A stretch of 64,000 nucleotides of DNA, from the NCBI RefSeq assembly GCF_014643175.1, contig NZ_BMJH01000003.1, forward strand, positions 248,001 through 312,000, in the 5' to 3' direction. Shown here one piece after another: positions 9,171-17,714 of this stretch. Below the pieces are notes generated by a model. The model did not search any database. It saw nothing but the letters and a program-made list of their open reading frames with translations, and had not been told where the DNA came from. The translations under genes were made by a program, and so were the position numbers. The stretch comes from Hoyosella rhizosphaerae. Lineage in GTDB: Bacteria > Actinomycetota > Actinomycetes > Mycobacteriales > Mycobacteriaceae. How positions within the stretch are numbered: the stretch's first letter is position 1; each line of letters opens with the position of its first letter.

Positions 9171-10217
9171 CTACCTCAACGCCTCGTAGTAGATGACAGA
9201 AATCAATCCTGAGTCAGGGTCAAACAGTTCTGCGTTCACCACATCCCAGCCGCCGAGGTCTGCCACGCGCCACAAGGTTTCCGGCTCTGGAAACTCAGCC
9301 GAAAATTCGTCGACAATCTCTGGCACTACTGGGCGAAAACCTGCTTCTGCCCACGCACGCTGACCTTCGGGGGAATACTGAAATGCCAGAAAGTCCTCGA
9401 CCATCGCGCGATCAGCAGTCCGGTTAACAATGGCCACAGGGTTTTCAATACGCAACGTAGCCGGTGGTGTGACGTACTCGATGGGATCGCCTAGGTGTTG
9501 CAGGAAAATCGCTTCGTTTTCGTAGGTGAGCAGCACGTCGCCGCGTCCCTGAAGAAAAGATTCGGTCGCTTCCCGCGCAGAACCGGGTTGAATCTTGATG
9601 TGATCTCTAATGAGTCTTTGAACATAAGCTAGACCGGTTTCGGGGTCGTCACCACCGTTGCTTGCCACCGCGTACGGTGCCAGCAGGTTCCACTTCGCGG
9701 ACCCTGAACTGAACGGATTCGGCGTTACCACCTCAACGCCGGGTCGAAGAAGGTCGTCCCAGTCTTGAATATTTTTGGGGTTGCCTTCTCGCACAACAAA
9801 GGTCACGACGGACCCAAAAGGAACCCCTGCGTACTCCCCCTCGTCCCAGTCGTCATCGACAAATCCCGCGTCAACCAGCCGATCGACATCGGGTTCGGTA
9901 GAGAGCACCACGAAGTCTGCCGGAGCCCCGAACATCACTTTCCGGGACTGGTCCGCTGACGGACCGAACGACTGCAAGAAGCTAACGCCAGCACCTTCGG
10001 GGGTTTGAGCGAACGCTGGGATTACCTCGTCGAAACCAGGCTTTGCCACTGCATACGCAAAAACCCCGAGCGTCCCGCGACTACCGTCGCCACCGACCGT
10101 CCGCTGGCCCGGAATATCACTAGGCCCGCCACCACACGCCGCCATCAGAAATGCACAGCCGAGTGCCAAGATCACAGTCGCACGCGTGCGGAACCGTCTT
10201 CGCGAGTCGGAGTTCAT
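9171..10217 (-). CDS. subI: Sulfate-binding lipoprotein
   Basis: This 348-aa periplasmic-type binding protein starts with a basic N-terminus, a hydrophobic stretch and the lipobox LMAAC, so it is anchored as a lipoprotein. Family motifs include FAYAVAKPGFDEVIPAF, PNPFSSGSAKWN, TYENEAI and FLAFQYSPEGQ. It captures sulfate for CysTWA. It is the first gene of the transporter operon, and its 145-nt leader carries a short cysteine-ending ORF that probably controls it. The ribosome site is weak (GGAAGG about 13 bases from the ATG), consistent with a regulated start. Confidence 0.92.
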   Translation of the reverse strand: MNSDSRRRFRTRATVILALGCAFLMAACGGGPSDIPGQRTVGGDGSRGTLGVFAYAVAKPGFDEVIPAFAQTPEGAGVSFLQSFGPSADQSRKVMFGAPADFVVLSTEPDVDRLVDAGFVDDDWDEGEYAGVPFGSVVTFVVREGNPKNIQDWDDLLRPGVEVVTPNPFSSGSAKWNLLAPYAVASNGGDDPETGLAYVQRLIRDHIKIQPGSAREATESFLQGRGDVLLTYENEAIFLQHLGDPIEYVTPPATLRIENPVAIVNRTADRAMVEDFLAFQYSPEGQRAWAEAGFRPVVPEIVDEFSAEFPEPETLWRVADLGGWDVVNAELFDPDSGLISVIYYEALR

Positions 10218-10362
10218 GAACTAAGAGGCCTTCCAGTCACAGATGTCTGACACCAATGTCACACAGCCACACAGGGCGGGGTGGGGAGTAGAAACCGCAA
10301 CACATTCGGGTGCGGGGCCCGGCCAGCTTGTCAGGCGAAATCCGCCGTAAGCGAGGCTCTAC

Positions 10363-10455
10363 TCAGCGACAACACATGATGTCAGCGACTGCGGGGAAAC
10401 CGACAGCGATGAGCGCCAACTGATGGCGTACTACATACTGCTCGGCTGCTTCCAC
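10363..10455 (-). CDS. Cysteine-ending leader peptide (uORF) upstream of subI
   Basis: A 30-codon ORF starts with GTG at 10455 and ends with Met-Cys-Cys-Arg followed by TGA. A TAACAT box lies exactly 7 nt upstream of the GTG, so the transcript should begin on the start codon (leaderless). The middle carries VVRHQLAL. In mycobacteria, leaderless short ORFs with consecutive cysteine codons near their stops attenuate cysteine-biosynthesis and sulfate genes in response to cysteine; this ORF matches that arrangement. That ribosome pausing at the two TGT codons frees the subI start when cysteine is scarce is an inference from those systems. Confidence 0.65.
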   Translation of the reverse strand: MEAAEQYVVRHQLALIAVGFPAVADIMCCR

Positions 10456-10462
10456 GACAGCT

Positions 10463-10468
10463 ATGTTA
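10463..10468 (-). promoter_or_regulatory. -10 element of the subI leader
   Basis: TAACAT on the minus strand matches the actinobacterial TAnnnT -10 consensus and is spaced 7 nt from the GTG of the leader peptide. A possible TTGCTG -35 lies 15 bp upstream, which is short spacing. The site would drive subI-cysT-cysW-cysA. Confidence 0.5.
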
Positions 10469-10625
10469 GCAGTCCTTCCAGAGCAGCAAGAAACTCCGTC
10501 CAACAGGCGAGATGGCCCATTTACCTCCCGCCAAGGAGAGTGATATGGCCCACTACGCTGGGGCGCGCTACAGGGGGATCCGCCACATCGGGACCCAAGC
10601 GACAAACCTGCGCACGAAACGTGAA

Positions 10626-10706
10626 CTAGCGGAGAGAGATAGCCCAGGCCAGCACGATCAGCACCAACAAGGCCAGCAACACTAACGACACGCGAGATTT
10701 CGGCAC
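10626..10706 (-). CDS. 26-residue membrane microprotein
   Basis: A GTG-started ORF of 26 codons overlaps the stop of the upstream 74-aa gene (TAGTG). It has a strong GGAGGGG ribosome site ending 8 bases before the GTG. The peptide has a basic start (MPKSR) followed by one uninterrupted stretch of Val, Leu, Ala and Ile and ends AISLR, i.e. a single transmembrane helix. The coupling and the ribosome site make translation likely. Function is unknown. Confidence 0.5.
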   Translation of the reverse strand: MPKSRVSLVLLALLVLIVLAWAISLR

Positions 10707-10930
10707 TATAGATTCCCCTCCCCCTGGGACGTCCCCTGCGACGCCACAGAATCGCGCCGTCGCTTGCTGTCCAACCAGTTGTACGTGGCTCCCAGCACCC
10801 GATCAAGCACAGAAGCAAGGCCGAAACATACCGGCACCATCACTGCTACCACTAGCAAAGCTTGCGGAACAAACGGCAGCCCAGCGATCCACAGCTCTAC
10901 GCCGTCCCACCACCGTGCCAATGCTTCCAC
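10706..10930 (-). CDS. Small membrane protein (74 aa), conserved upstream of GH15 trehalase
   Basis: The protein has WWDGVELWIAGLPFVPQ followed by one transmembrane segment (ALLVVAVMVPVCFGLA) and a charged, Ser/Gly-rich tail. A similar small gene lies between the sulfate transporter and the trehalase gene in mycobacteria, which supports it as real. It is divergent from the GH15 gene and translationally coupled to the 26-aa microprotein. No function is assigned. Confidence 0.65.
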   Translation of the reverse strand: MEALARWWDGVELWIAGLPFVPQALLVVAVMVPVCFGLASVLDRVLGATYNWLDSKRRRDSVASQGTSQGEGNL

Positions 10931-11021
10931 CCACTAACCATAACGGCCTCACCCAAGTAGTCGCGGCGTTGGGTTGCACGTTCACACAGCATACTGCCGC
11001 AGTTCGCGCCACAATATGATC

Positions 11022-13007
11022 ATGGCGAAGCCCTCAGATCCACGACAGGCTGACGACAACGACCGCGGAGCGGACGATCCCGGCATGCCCTCACCACCCC
11101 GCAACCACCACACTGGATTCCCGCCCATCGGGGACTACGGCTTTCTGTCGGATTGCGAAACTACATGCCTGATCGCGCCGAACGGTTCGGTCGAGTGGAT
11201 GTGCGTGCCTCGCCCCGACTCTCCCAGCGTGTTTGCAGCGATTCTCGATCGGAGTGCCGGTCACTTCCGTTTGGGGCCGTATGGGCAAAATGTTCCTGCT
11301 GCGCGTCGGTACCTGCCAGGCGGGCTGATCCTTGAAACAACGTGGCAGACGGAAACAGGGTGGCTGACCATCCGAGACGCGCTTGTCATGGGCAAGTGGC
11401 ACAACACTGACCAGCGCTCCCGAACGCACCGTCGCACCCCAACCGATTGGGATGCCGAGCATCTCCTGCTTCGCACCGTCAAGTGCGTTAGCGGCACGGT
11501 GGAACTCGAATTGAGCTGCGAACCCGCGTTTGATTACCACCGCAAGTCTGCTACCTGGGAATACACAGGAAAAGTGTACGAACAGGCCACGGCGTACTGC
11601 ATCGAAGCCCCCGATGGCGAACCAAACCTCACTCTGACAACGAACCTCCGACTAGGTCTTGAAGGCCGCGAAGCACGCGCCCGGACACGTCTCACCGAGG
11701 GCGACCAAGTCTTCGTTGCCTTGTCATGGAGTGACCTCCCGCCTCCGCAAACATTTGAGCAAGCCGCGGAAAAGATGTGGGAAACCGCTGAATGTTGGCG
11801 GCAATGGATCACCATCGGACGTTTCCCCGACCACCCTTGGCGCGCCTACCTGCAACGAAGTGCGCTAACCCTCAAAGGGCTCACCTACGCCCCAACCGGT
11901 GCTCTCCTTGCCGCTGCGACCACTTCATTACCGGAGACCCCCGGCGGCGAACGCAACTGGGACTACCGATACGCCTGGATCCGCGACTCAACATTCGCGC
12001 TGTGGGGGCTGTACACCCTCGGGCTTGATCGCGAAGCTAACGACTTCTTCGCTTTCATCTCCGACATGGGCATCGGCGACGACGGCAAACCTGTGCCGCT
12101 GCAAGTGATGTATGGGGTTGGCGGCGAGAAGGCACTGCACGAGGAAGAACTGCACCACCTCACGGGCTACGAAGGCGCACAGCCAGTGCGTATTGGCAAC
12201 GGCGCATTTGATCAGAAACAACATGACGTGTGGGGAATCATCCTTGATTCTGTTTACCTCCATGTGCGGTCCCGAAACCAGGTACCTGAATCGCTATGGC
12301 CGCTACTTAAGCGACAGGTTGAAGAAGCGATAAGTAACTGGCGGGCGCCGGATCGCGGCATCTGGGAAGTTCGCGGCGAACCGCAACACTTCACCTCGTC
12401 GAAGGTGGTGTGTTGGGTGGCTCTCGATCGTGGATCGAAGCTCGCCGAGATGCACGGCGAGCATCGTTACGCGGAGCAGTGGGCGACGATCGCGGCCGAA
12501 ATTAAGGAAGACATTCTTGCTCACGGTGTCGATAGTCGAGGGGTGTTTACTCAGCGCTACGGGGACCCCGCCCTCGATGCGTCACTGTTACTGGTGCCGC
12601 TCATGCGGTTCCTCCCCGCCGACGACTACCGCGTGCGCAACACGGTTCTCGCTATCGCTGACGAACTGACCGAGGATGGGTTGGTGTTGCGCTACCGGGT
12701 TGAGCAAACCGACGACGGGTTGTCAGGCGAAGAAGGTGCCTTCACCATCTGTTCATTCTGGCTCGTGTCGGCGCTGGTTGAAATCGGCGAGGTGCCGCGG
12801 GCGAAACGACTGCTTGAACGCTTACTTGGATACGCCAGCCCGTTAAAGCTGTATGCAGAGGAGATTGACCCGAAGACGGGACGGCACCTGGGGAACTTCC
12901 CCCAAGCGTTCACCCACCTTGCGTTAATCAACGCTGTTGTCCATGTGATTCGCGCGGAAGAAGACCTTGACGCTGGGGCGTTCAGCCCGGCCCACACGGC
13001 AGGCTAG
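11022..13007 (+). CDS. GH15 glucoamylase-family enzyme, probable trehalase
   Basis: This 661-aa cytoplasmic enzyme belongs to glycoside hydrolase family 15. Motifs include GDYGFLSDCETTCLI and CVPRPDSPSVFAAI near the N-terminus, ERNWDYRYAWIRDSTF in the barrel and SGEEGAFTICSFW near the C-terminus. Mycobacterial members at this locus hydrolyse trehalose to glucose, so trehalase (EC 3.2.1.28) is the best guess; glucan glucosidase activity is the alternative. The ATG at 11022 lies 6 bases after CACAAT, a plausible leaderless promoter. ATG at 11016 is an alternative, and the frame stays open to 10974. Confidence 0.85.
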   Translation: MAKPSDPRQADDNDRGADDPGMPSPPRNHHTGFPPIGDYGFLSDCETTCLIAPNGSVEWMCVPRPDSPSVFAAILDRSAGHFRLGPYGQNVPAARRYLPGGLILETTWQTETGWLTIRDALVMGKWHNTDQRSRTHRRTPTDWDAEHLLLRTVKCVSGTVELELSCEPAFDYHRKSATWEYTGKVYEQATAYCIEAPDGEPNLTLTTNLRLGLEGREARARTRLTEGDQVFVALSWSDLPPPQTFEQAAEKMWETAECWRQWITIGRFPDHPWRAYLQRSALTLKGLTYAPTGALLAAATTSLPETPGGERNWDYRYAWIRDSTFALWGLYTLGLDREANDFFAFISDMGIGDDGKPVPLQVMYGVGGEKALHEEELHHLTGYEGAQPVRIGNGAFDQKQHDVWGIILDSVYLHVRSRNQVPESLWPLLKRQVEEAISNWRAPDRGIWEVRGEPQHFTSSKVVCWVALDRGSKLAEMHGEHRYAEQWATIAAEIKEDILAHGVDSRGVFTQRYGDPALDASLLLVPLMRFLPADDYRVRNTVLAIADELTEDGLVLRYRVEQTDDGLSGEEGAFTICSFWLVSALVEIGEVPRAKRLLERLLGYASPLKLYAEEIDPKTGRHLGNFPQAFTHLALINAVVHVIRAEEDLDAGAFSPAHTAG

Positions 13008-13218
13008 GCCGGGTCGACGGCGCTACCGATATTCCGGATTGTCGTACCCGAAGTGGTCGCCCGCATCCGCCTGCGGGGGTTCACATAGCCGATGTCATGG
13101 TGAAGGGCCCCAATTACGGCGCGACTAATTCCGCGGCTTCTTCAGGGTGCAGTTGATAAATAGTGCCTTCACGTCACGTTCCATATCTCGTCTTGGAGCC
13201 AGCCATCGCGCACAAATG

Positions 13219-13258
13219 GTGATGGGGTCCGAGGATGTAATTCCCCGAACCCCATCAC
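13219..13258 (+). terminator. Bidirectional terminator between GH15 gene and coiled-coil gene
   Basis: A 17-bp stem with two mismatches (outer arm GTGATGGGGT) and a 6-nt loop lies between two convergent genes. The rest of the 278-bp gap (13008-13285) shows no convincing gene. Confidence 0.75.
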
Positions 13259-13285
13259 ACTGGCAACGTCTAGATCTGCCGAAGC

Positions 13286-13663
13286 CTACTTTTCGATTTC
13301 GGCGTTCTTGTCGTCCAGTTCGTCGCGAACGACGACGCCTTCTTTGCCGCCGCGTCCGGTAAGACGCTTCAAAGGCTTGCGGAGTGACTGCGCCGGGCTC
13401 AGCATCCAGTCCGCGTTATCAAGCACATTGTCGAGCTTGCCGAGAGAGTCGTTGAGCGTATCAAGCGAGCTGTTCAGGGTGTTGAGGCTGCCATCGAGTT
13501 TGGTCAACGTATTGTCGAGCTTCTCGAGAACCAGGAGTAGACGCTCGGTGATGATATCGAGGCGGCTCAGCGTTTCGTCGAGGTTCAGCACAGCATTGGT
13601 GAGCGCCTTAATCTTCCGAGTGGGGCCCCAGCCTTTGGTGGTTTCTTCTGGTGAAACAGTCAT
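13286..13663 (-). CDS. Small coiled-coil protein of unknown function
   Basis: The 125-aa product has a central heptad-rich stretch (about residues 20-90) with repeated LDxxLxxLDxSLxxLNxSL units, which predicts a parallel coiled coil. A short basic region (LRKPLKRLTGRGGK) and an acidic tail follow. The ATG at 13663 is preceded by a clear GAAGGAGA site. It has no signal peptide or transmembrane segment. No family is recognised; the shape suggests a structural or membrane-associated adaptor, which is inference only. Confidence 0.65.
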   Translation of the reverse strand: MTVSPEETTKGWGPTRKIKALTNAVLNLDETLSRLDIITERLLLVLEKLDNTLTKLDGSLNTLNSSLDTLNDSLGKLDNVLDNADWMLSPAQSLRKPLKRLTGRGGKEGVVVRDELDDKNAEIEK

Positions 13664-13782
13664 TGGTTCTCCTTCATTCGCACGCCGACCCATACCGCGA
13701 GGACCGGCATGGTGCCGGTCTACATGTCTGAATCCTAAGCCACCGTGATGCAATCGGCGCGGGCAAATCAGGGTCATGCCGG

Positions 13783-14742
13783 TCACATGCCGCAAAACCG
13801 ACTTAATAACCGCTCCGCATCGCGGGCGATACTCGATACAACCTCGGCTACCGGCCTAGCGTCATGGACGAGCCCGGCGATTTGCCCCGCATACACCACG
13901 CCGCGCTCCGGCAAAGCAGGGTCGTACTGAGCTGCGAGTTCCTCCTCCGTGCGACCAGCCTCGTGATACTCCTCGGTGAAGTCGTTGGCAATCGCACGTC
14001 CTAGCCACCGCGAAGGCCATGGTTGATTGCGCGCCTTGTCGAACACATCGGTGTACACCGTGTCGGTGCTTTCTGCCTTCAGAAGGCGCGCCACCGCATA
14101 GTCAGGGCCAATCGTTTCGGGGCTAGCCAGCAGCGCTGTCCCAATAAAAGCACCCTCGGCGCCTGCGGCGAGGACGGCCGCGAGTCCGCGCCCAGTACCT
14201 ATTCCGCCCGCAGCGAGCACTGGAACGGTGGCCGCCTCCAGGACTTCCTGCAACAACGGCAATGTCCCGATGCGCCCGGTATGACCACCCGCTTCAGAAC
14301 CTTGCGCAACGACGGCATCTACACCGGCAGCCTCTGCCTGGCGTAGGTCTTCGAGTGTGTTTACCTGCGAAACTGCACATGCACCCGCTGCATGCACACG
14401 CCCCACGTAGGGAGCGGGATCGCCAAAGGACAATGACACCATCGTCGGCTGGGCCGCCAAGGCCGCCTCGAGAAGCGAATCGTCTTCCGCTAACGCCCAG
14501 TTCATCAGACCGACGCCGAAGCGGCCACCGAGGTCGCGTGCAATGGCGGACTCACGTTCAACCCACTCGGGTGTGGTGTAACGCGCGGCGCCGAGCATCC
14601 CTATACCGCCTGCCCGACTTACCTCGCCTGCAAGCACACCGCCCGCACGCCCACCCATTGGCGCACCCACAATAGGCAAAGCGATTCCCAGTTCACGCGT
14701 CAACCATGTCTGCAGCACACCACTGTGCCTACCACACGACAT
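13783..14742 (-). CDS. Nitronate monooxygenase / NAD(P)H-dependent flavin oxidoreductase family
   Basis: This 319-aa TIM-barrel flavoprotein has LPIVGAPMGGRAGG near the N-terminus, VVAQGSEAGGHTGR near residue 160 and VLAAGGIGTGRGLAAVLAAGAEGAFIGT near 200, the FMN-binding features of the 2-nitropropane dioxygenase-like family. The natural substrate is unknown. The start is uncertain: ATG at 14742 or GTG at 14718, the latter placing the family's usual TWLTRELG nearer the N-terminus. It is divergent from the phzF-like gene, 28 bp away. Confidence 0.8.
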   Translation of the reverse strand: MSCGRHSGVLQTWLTRELGIALPIVGAPMGGRAGGVLAGEVSRAGGIGMLGAARYTTPEWVERESAIARDLGGRFGVGLMNWALAEDDSLLEAALAAQPTMVSLSFGDPAPYVGRVHAAGACAVSQVNTLEDLRQAEAAGVDAVVAQGSEAGGHTGRIGTLPLLQEVLEAATVPVLAAGGIGTGRGLAAVLAAGAEGAFIGTALLASPETIGPDYAVARLLKAESTDTVYTDVFDKARNQPWPSRWLGRAIANDFTEEYHEAGRTEEELAAQYDPALPERGVVYAGQIAGLVHDARPVAEVVSSIARDAERLLSRFCGM

Positions 14743-14758
14743 TCATAGCCGCACTAGT

Positions 14759-14764
14759 TAGACT
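14759..14764 (+). promoter_or_regulatory. -10 element; leaderless promoter of the phzF-like gene
   Basis: TAGACT lies six bases upstream of the ATG at 14771, so transcription would begin at or very near the start codon. No ribosome site is present, which supports a leaderless message. Confidence 0.45.
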
Positions 14765-14770
14765 CTCGCC

Positions 14771-15556
14771 ATGTACCACTACCAGGTCATCGATGCGTTT
14801 ACAGACGTCCCATTCCGGGGAAACCCAGCTGCCGTTTTCATCCTTGAACGCCCGTACGACTCTGCGTGGGCGCAGAACGTAGCCGCGGAATTCAACCTGG
14901 CCGAGACCGCATTCGCGCTACCAATCGCGGACGATACTTGGGATCTGCGCTGGTTCACGCCCGAAGTCGAGGTTGACCTCTGCGGGCACGCCACTCTAGC
15001 TACTGCGCACGTGTTGGCAGCACAAGGTCATTCGGGGCCATTCCGCTTTGCGACACGAAGCGGAATACTGACAGTGTCCGAAACTGACAACATGTTGTGG
15101 ATGGATTTCCCGTCCGAACCGCCCGAACGTATGGAAGCCGACACCGACATTCAGGCCGCACTAGGTGCACCAGTCCTCGGTGCATGGAAGGGCGCGACGG
15201 GTGACATCCTCGTCGAGCTTCCTGACGAACACACAGTTCGGATGCTGCAACCAAATCTAGAAAAGATCGCGTCAATACCCGCACGGGGCGTAATCGTGAC
15301 TGCACCTGCCACTGATGAGCACGACTTTATTTCGCGGTTCTTCGCGCCCGCAGTGGGAGTGCCCGAGGACCCTGTTACCGGGAGCGCACACACCGTACTC
15401 GCACCATTTTGGGCCGAACGCCTGAACAGGTCTCACCTGCGGGGGTTTCAGAGCTCACGACGCGGCGGCACGGTGCACATTCGCATCGAAAAACCCGGCC
15501 GCGTTCTACTCGGCGGGAACGCCGTTTCAGTGATGGCGGGCACCTTTAACGCATGA
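14771..15556 (+). CDS. PhzF-family isomerase/epimerase
   Basis: The 261-aa protein begins YQVIDAFTDVPFRGNPAAVF, the hallmark of the PhzF fold. The catalytic glutamate of the family lies in LAETAF near residue 47. FTPEVEVDLCGHATLA and the C-terminal VPEDPVTGSAH follow, giving the two pseudo-symmetric halves. Members isomerise small metabolites and act in phenazine synthesis in pseudomonads; no phenazine genes are nearby, so the substrate is unknown. The transcript is probably leaderless and ends in a strong bidirectional hairpin. Confidence 0.85.
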   Translation: MYHYQVIDAFTDVPFRGNPAAVFILERPYDSAWAQNVAAEFNLAETAFALPIADDTWDLRWFTPEVEVDLCGHATLATAHVLAAQGHSGPFRFATRSGILTVSETDNMLWMDFPSEPPERMEADTDIQAALGAPVLGAWKGATGDILVELPDEHTVRMLQPNLEKIASIPARGVIVTAPATDEHDFISRFFAPAVGVPEDPVTGSAHTVLAPFWAERLNRSHLRGFQSSRRGGTVHIRIEKPGRVLLGGNAVSVMAGTFNA

Positions 15557-15559
15557 AAG

Positions 15560-15589
15560 CTGCGTGCCCGCACAAGTGCGGGCACGCAG
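15560..15589 (+). terminator. Bidirectional terminator between phzF-like gene and lepA
   Basis: A perfect 13-bp stem (CTGCGTGCCCGCA) with a CAAG loop fills the 37-bp gap between two convergent genes. It can serve both transcripts. Confidence 0.88.
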
Positions 15590-15593
15590 GCCA

Positions 15594-17450
15594 CTACTTC
15601 TTTGGCTTATCCGCAGATGAATCCGTGGAAAGTGCTGCAACGAACGCTTCCTGCGGAACATCGACGCGTCCGATGGTTTTCATCCGCTTCTTGCCTTCCT
15701 TCTGCTTTTCCAGCAGCTTGCGTTTACGGCTAATGTCGCCGCCGTAACACTTGGCAAGAACGTCTTTACGGATTGCGCGAATATTTTCGCGGGCGATGAT
15801 CTTGGCGCCTATTGCCGCCTGAATCGGGACCTCAAACTGCTGGCGCGGGATAAGTTCCTTCAGTTTCACCGCCATCTTATTCCCGTATGTATGCGCGGCG
15901 TCTCTGTGAACAATTGCGCTGAAGGCGTCGACTGCTTCACCTTGGAGCAGGATATCGACCTTGACGAGATCTGCTTCTTGCTCGCCGGACTCCTCATAAT
16001 CGAGTGAGGCATATCCGCGGGTTCGAGATTTCAAAGCATCAAAGAAGTCGAAGATGATTTCCGCCATGGGGATCTTGTATCGCATTTCGACACGAGTCTC
16101 CGACAGGTAATCCATTCCACCTAGGTCCCCGCGGCGGGACTGACACAGCTCCATAACGGTGCCGACGAACTCCGACGGAGTAATAACCGTGCATTTGACC
16201 ATTGGTTCAAAGATGCTGCGCGCTTTGCTTTCTGGCCAGTCGGAGGGGTTGGTGACGACGATTTCGGAATTATCTTCCATTTCCAGTCGATACACCACGT
16301 TCGGAGCGGTTGAGATCAGGCTGAGGTTGAACTCGCGTTCCAACCGGTCACGGGTGATCTCCATGTGCAATAGCCCTAGGAAGCCACAGCGGAAACCGAA
16401 GCCTAGAGCAACCGACGTTTCGGGCTCGTACGTCAAGGCAGCGTCGTTGAGTTGCAGCTTGTCGAGCGCATCGCGCAAAACTGGGTAGTCCGAGCCGTCT
16501 AGCGGATACAGACCCGAATACACCATGGGCTTGGGGTCGCGGTAACCAACGAGAGCTTCGGTTGCGCTGTTCCGCGCCGAGGTCACGGTGTCACCAACCC
16601 TCGATTGGCGAACCTCTTTCACACCCGTGATGAGATATCCGACCTCGCCAACTCCGAGCCCGTCACACTTTTTCGGCTCAGGAGAAATGATGCCAACTTC
16701 GAGGAGGTCGTGGGTCGCCCCCGTAGACATCATGAGGATTTTTTGCTTAGGGGTAATACGCCCGTCAACTACACGCACGTAGGTAACCACACCTCGGTAC
16801 GTGTCGTAAACGGAGTCAAAAATCATCGCGCGAGCAGGTGCGGCGTCATCGCCAACCGGCGGTGGAATCTTAGCGACGACCTCGTCGAGAAGCTCCTTAA
16901 CACCTATGCCTGTTTTTCCAGACACCCGTAGAACATCGCCTGGTTCGCAGTCAACAATGTGGGCGATTTCCTCCGCGTAGCGGTCAGGGTCCGCCGAGGG
17001 GAGGTCGATCTTGTTGAGCACGGGGATGATTGCGAGGTCCCGCTCAAGCGCCATGTACAGGTTGGCCAGCGTTTGCGCTTCAATGCCTTGTGCGGCGTCA
17101 ACGAGAAGGATGGCGCCCTCGCACGCTTCCAGTGCGCGTGAGACTTCGTACGTGAAGTCGACGTGACCAGGAGTGTCGATCACCTGCAAGACGTAGTCTT
17201 CTTCGGTGCCGTCTTCTTTGGTGATGGCCCAGGGAAGTCGTACGTTTTGGGCCTTGATGGTGATGCCGCGCTCACGCTCGATGTCCATGCGGTCGAGGTA
17301 CTGAGCGCGCATCAGCCGTTCATCGACGACGCCGGTGAGTTGCAGCATGCGGTCGGCAAGGGTGGACTTGCCATGGTCGATGTGCGCAATGATGCAGAAG
17401 TTCCTGATCCTGGCAGGATCGGTGAACGTTGTGTCCGCGAAGCTAGGCAC
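15594..17450 (-). CDS. lepA: Elongation factor 4 (LepA)
   Basis: LepA is a ribosome-associated translational GTPase that acts on stalled or mis-translocated ribosomes. It has [15 protein letters not shown] (P-loop), the switch region [18 protein letters not shown] and NKIDLP, then the C-terminal domain ending in the tRNA-interacting region with [18 protein letters not shown]. The start is GTG at 17450 (618 aa), chosen because AAGGAG lies six bases upstream and the protein then begins [11 protein letters not shown] as in relatives. The frame is open further upstream without a ribosome site. It is monocistronic and convergent with the phzF-like gene. Confidence 0.95.
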   Translation of the reverse strand: MPSFADTTFTDPARIRNFCIIAHIDHGKSTLADRMLQLTGVVDERLMRAQYLDRMDIERERGITIKAQNVRLPWAITKEDGTEEDYVLQVIDTPGHVDFTYEVSRALEACEGAILLVDAAQGIEAQTLANLYMALERDLAIIPVLNKIDLPSADPDRYAEEIAHIVDCEPGDVLRVSGKTGIGVKELLDEVVAKIPPPVGDDAAPARAMIFDSVYDTYRGVVTYVRVVDGRITPKQKILMMSTGATHDLLEVGIISPEPKKCDGLGVGEVGYLITGVKEVRQSRVGDTVTSARNSATEALVGYRDPKPMVYSGLYPLDGSDYPVLRDALDKLQLNDAALTYEPETSVALGFGFRCGFLGLLHMEITRDRLEREFNLSLISTAPNVVYRLEMEDNSEIVVTNPSDWPESKARSIFEPMVKCTVITPSEFVGTVMELCQSRRGDLGGMDYLSETRVEMRYKIPMAEIIFDFFDALKSRTRGYASLDYEESGEQEADLVKVDILLQGEAVDAFSAIVHRDAAHTYGNKMAVKLKELIPRQQFEVPIQAAIGAKIIARENIRAIRKDVLAKCYGGDISRKRKLLEKQKEGKKRMKTIGRVDVPQEAFVAALSTDSSADKPKK

Positions 17451-17714
17451 TCGGCTCCTTACAACTCGATGACGATTGTCGAGACTGACCTTGTGGAAAG
17501 TCACTGATGTTCGATTCTATGGGGTATGGGCCCGCATTCCACATTTTCGCCCTAGCTGTAGGTAAGTCCACAGGTCAGCGCCTTGGCGTTGTGCGGGAAG
17601 TATCACTTTGCTTACAACTGAGTTTCTTTTTCGGGTAGCAAAACTTTTTTATTGAGCTCACCTCTACCGTGGTCAACATCAGGATTATCCCTCCACCGAC
17701 GTACGGGGCTCCAT

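Noticed and set aside
10218-10362. SAM-type riboswitch before subI
   Set aside because: The leader has an AGCTGGCCGGG stretch but lacks the SAM-I/IV core pairing and GGTCATGAG-like elements. A cysteine leader peptide explains the region better.
10363-10818. 151-codon minus-strand frame ending at the same stop as the leader peptide
   Set aside because: Its long N-terminal part overlaps the 74-aa gene and the microprotein on the same strand and is not family-like. Only the last 30 codons have promoter support.
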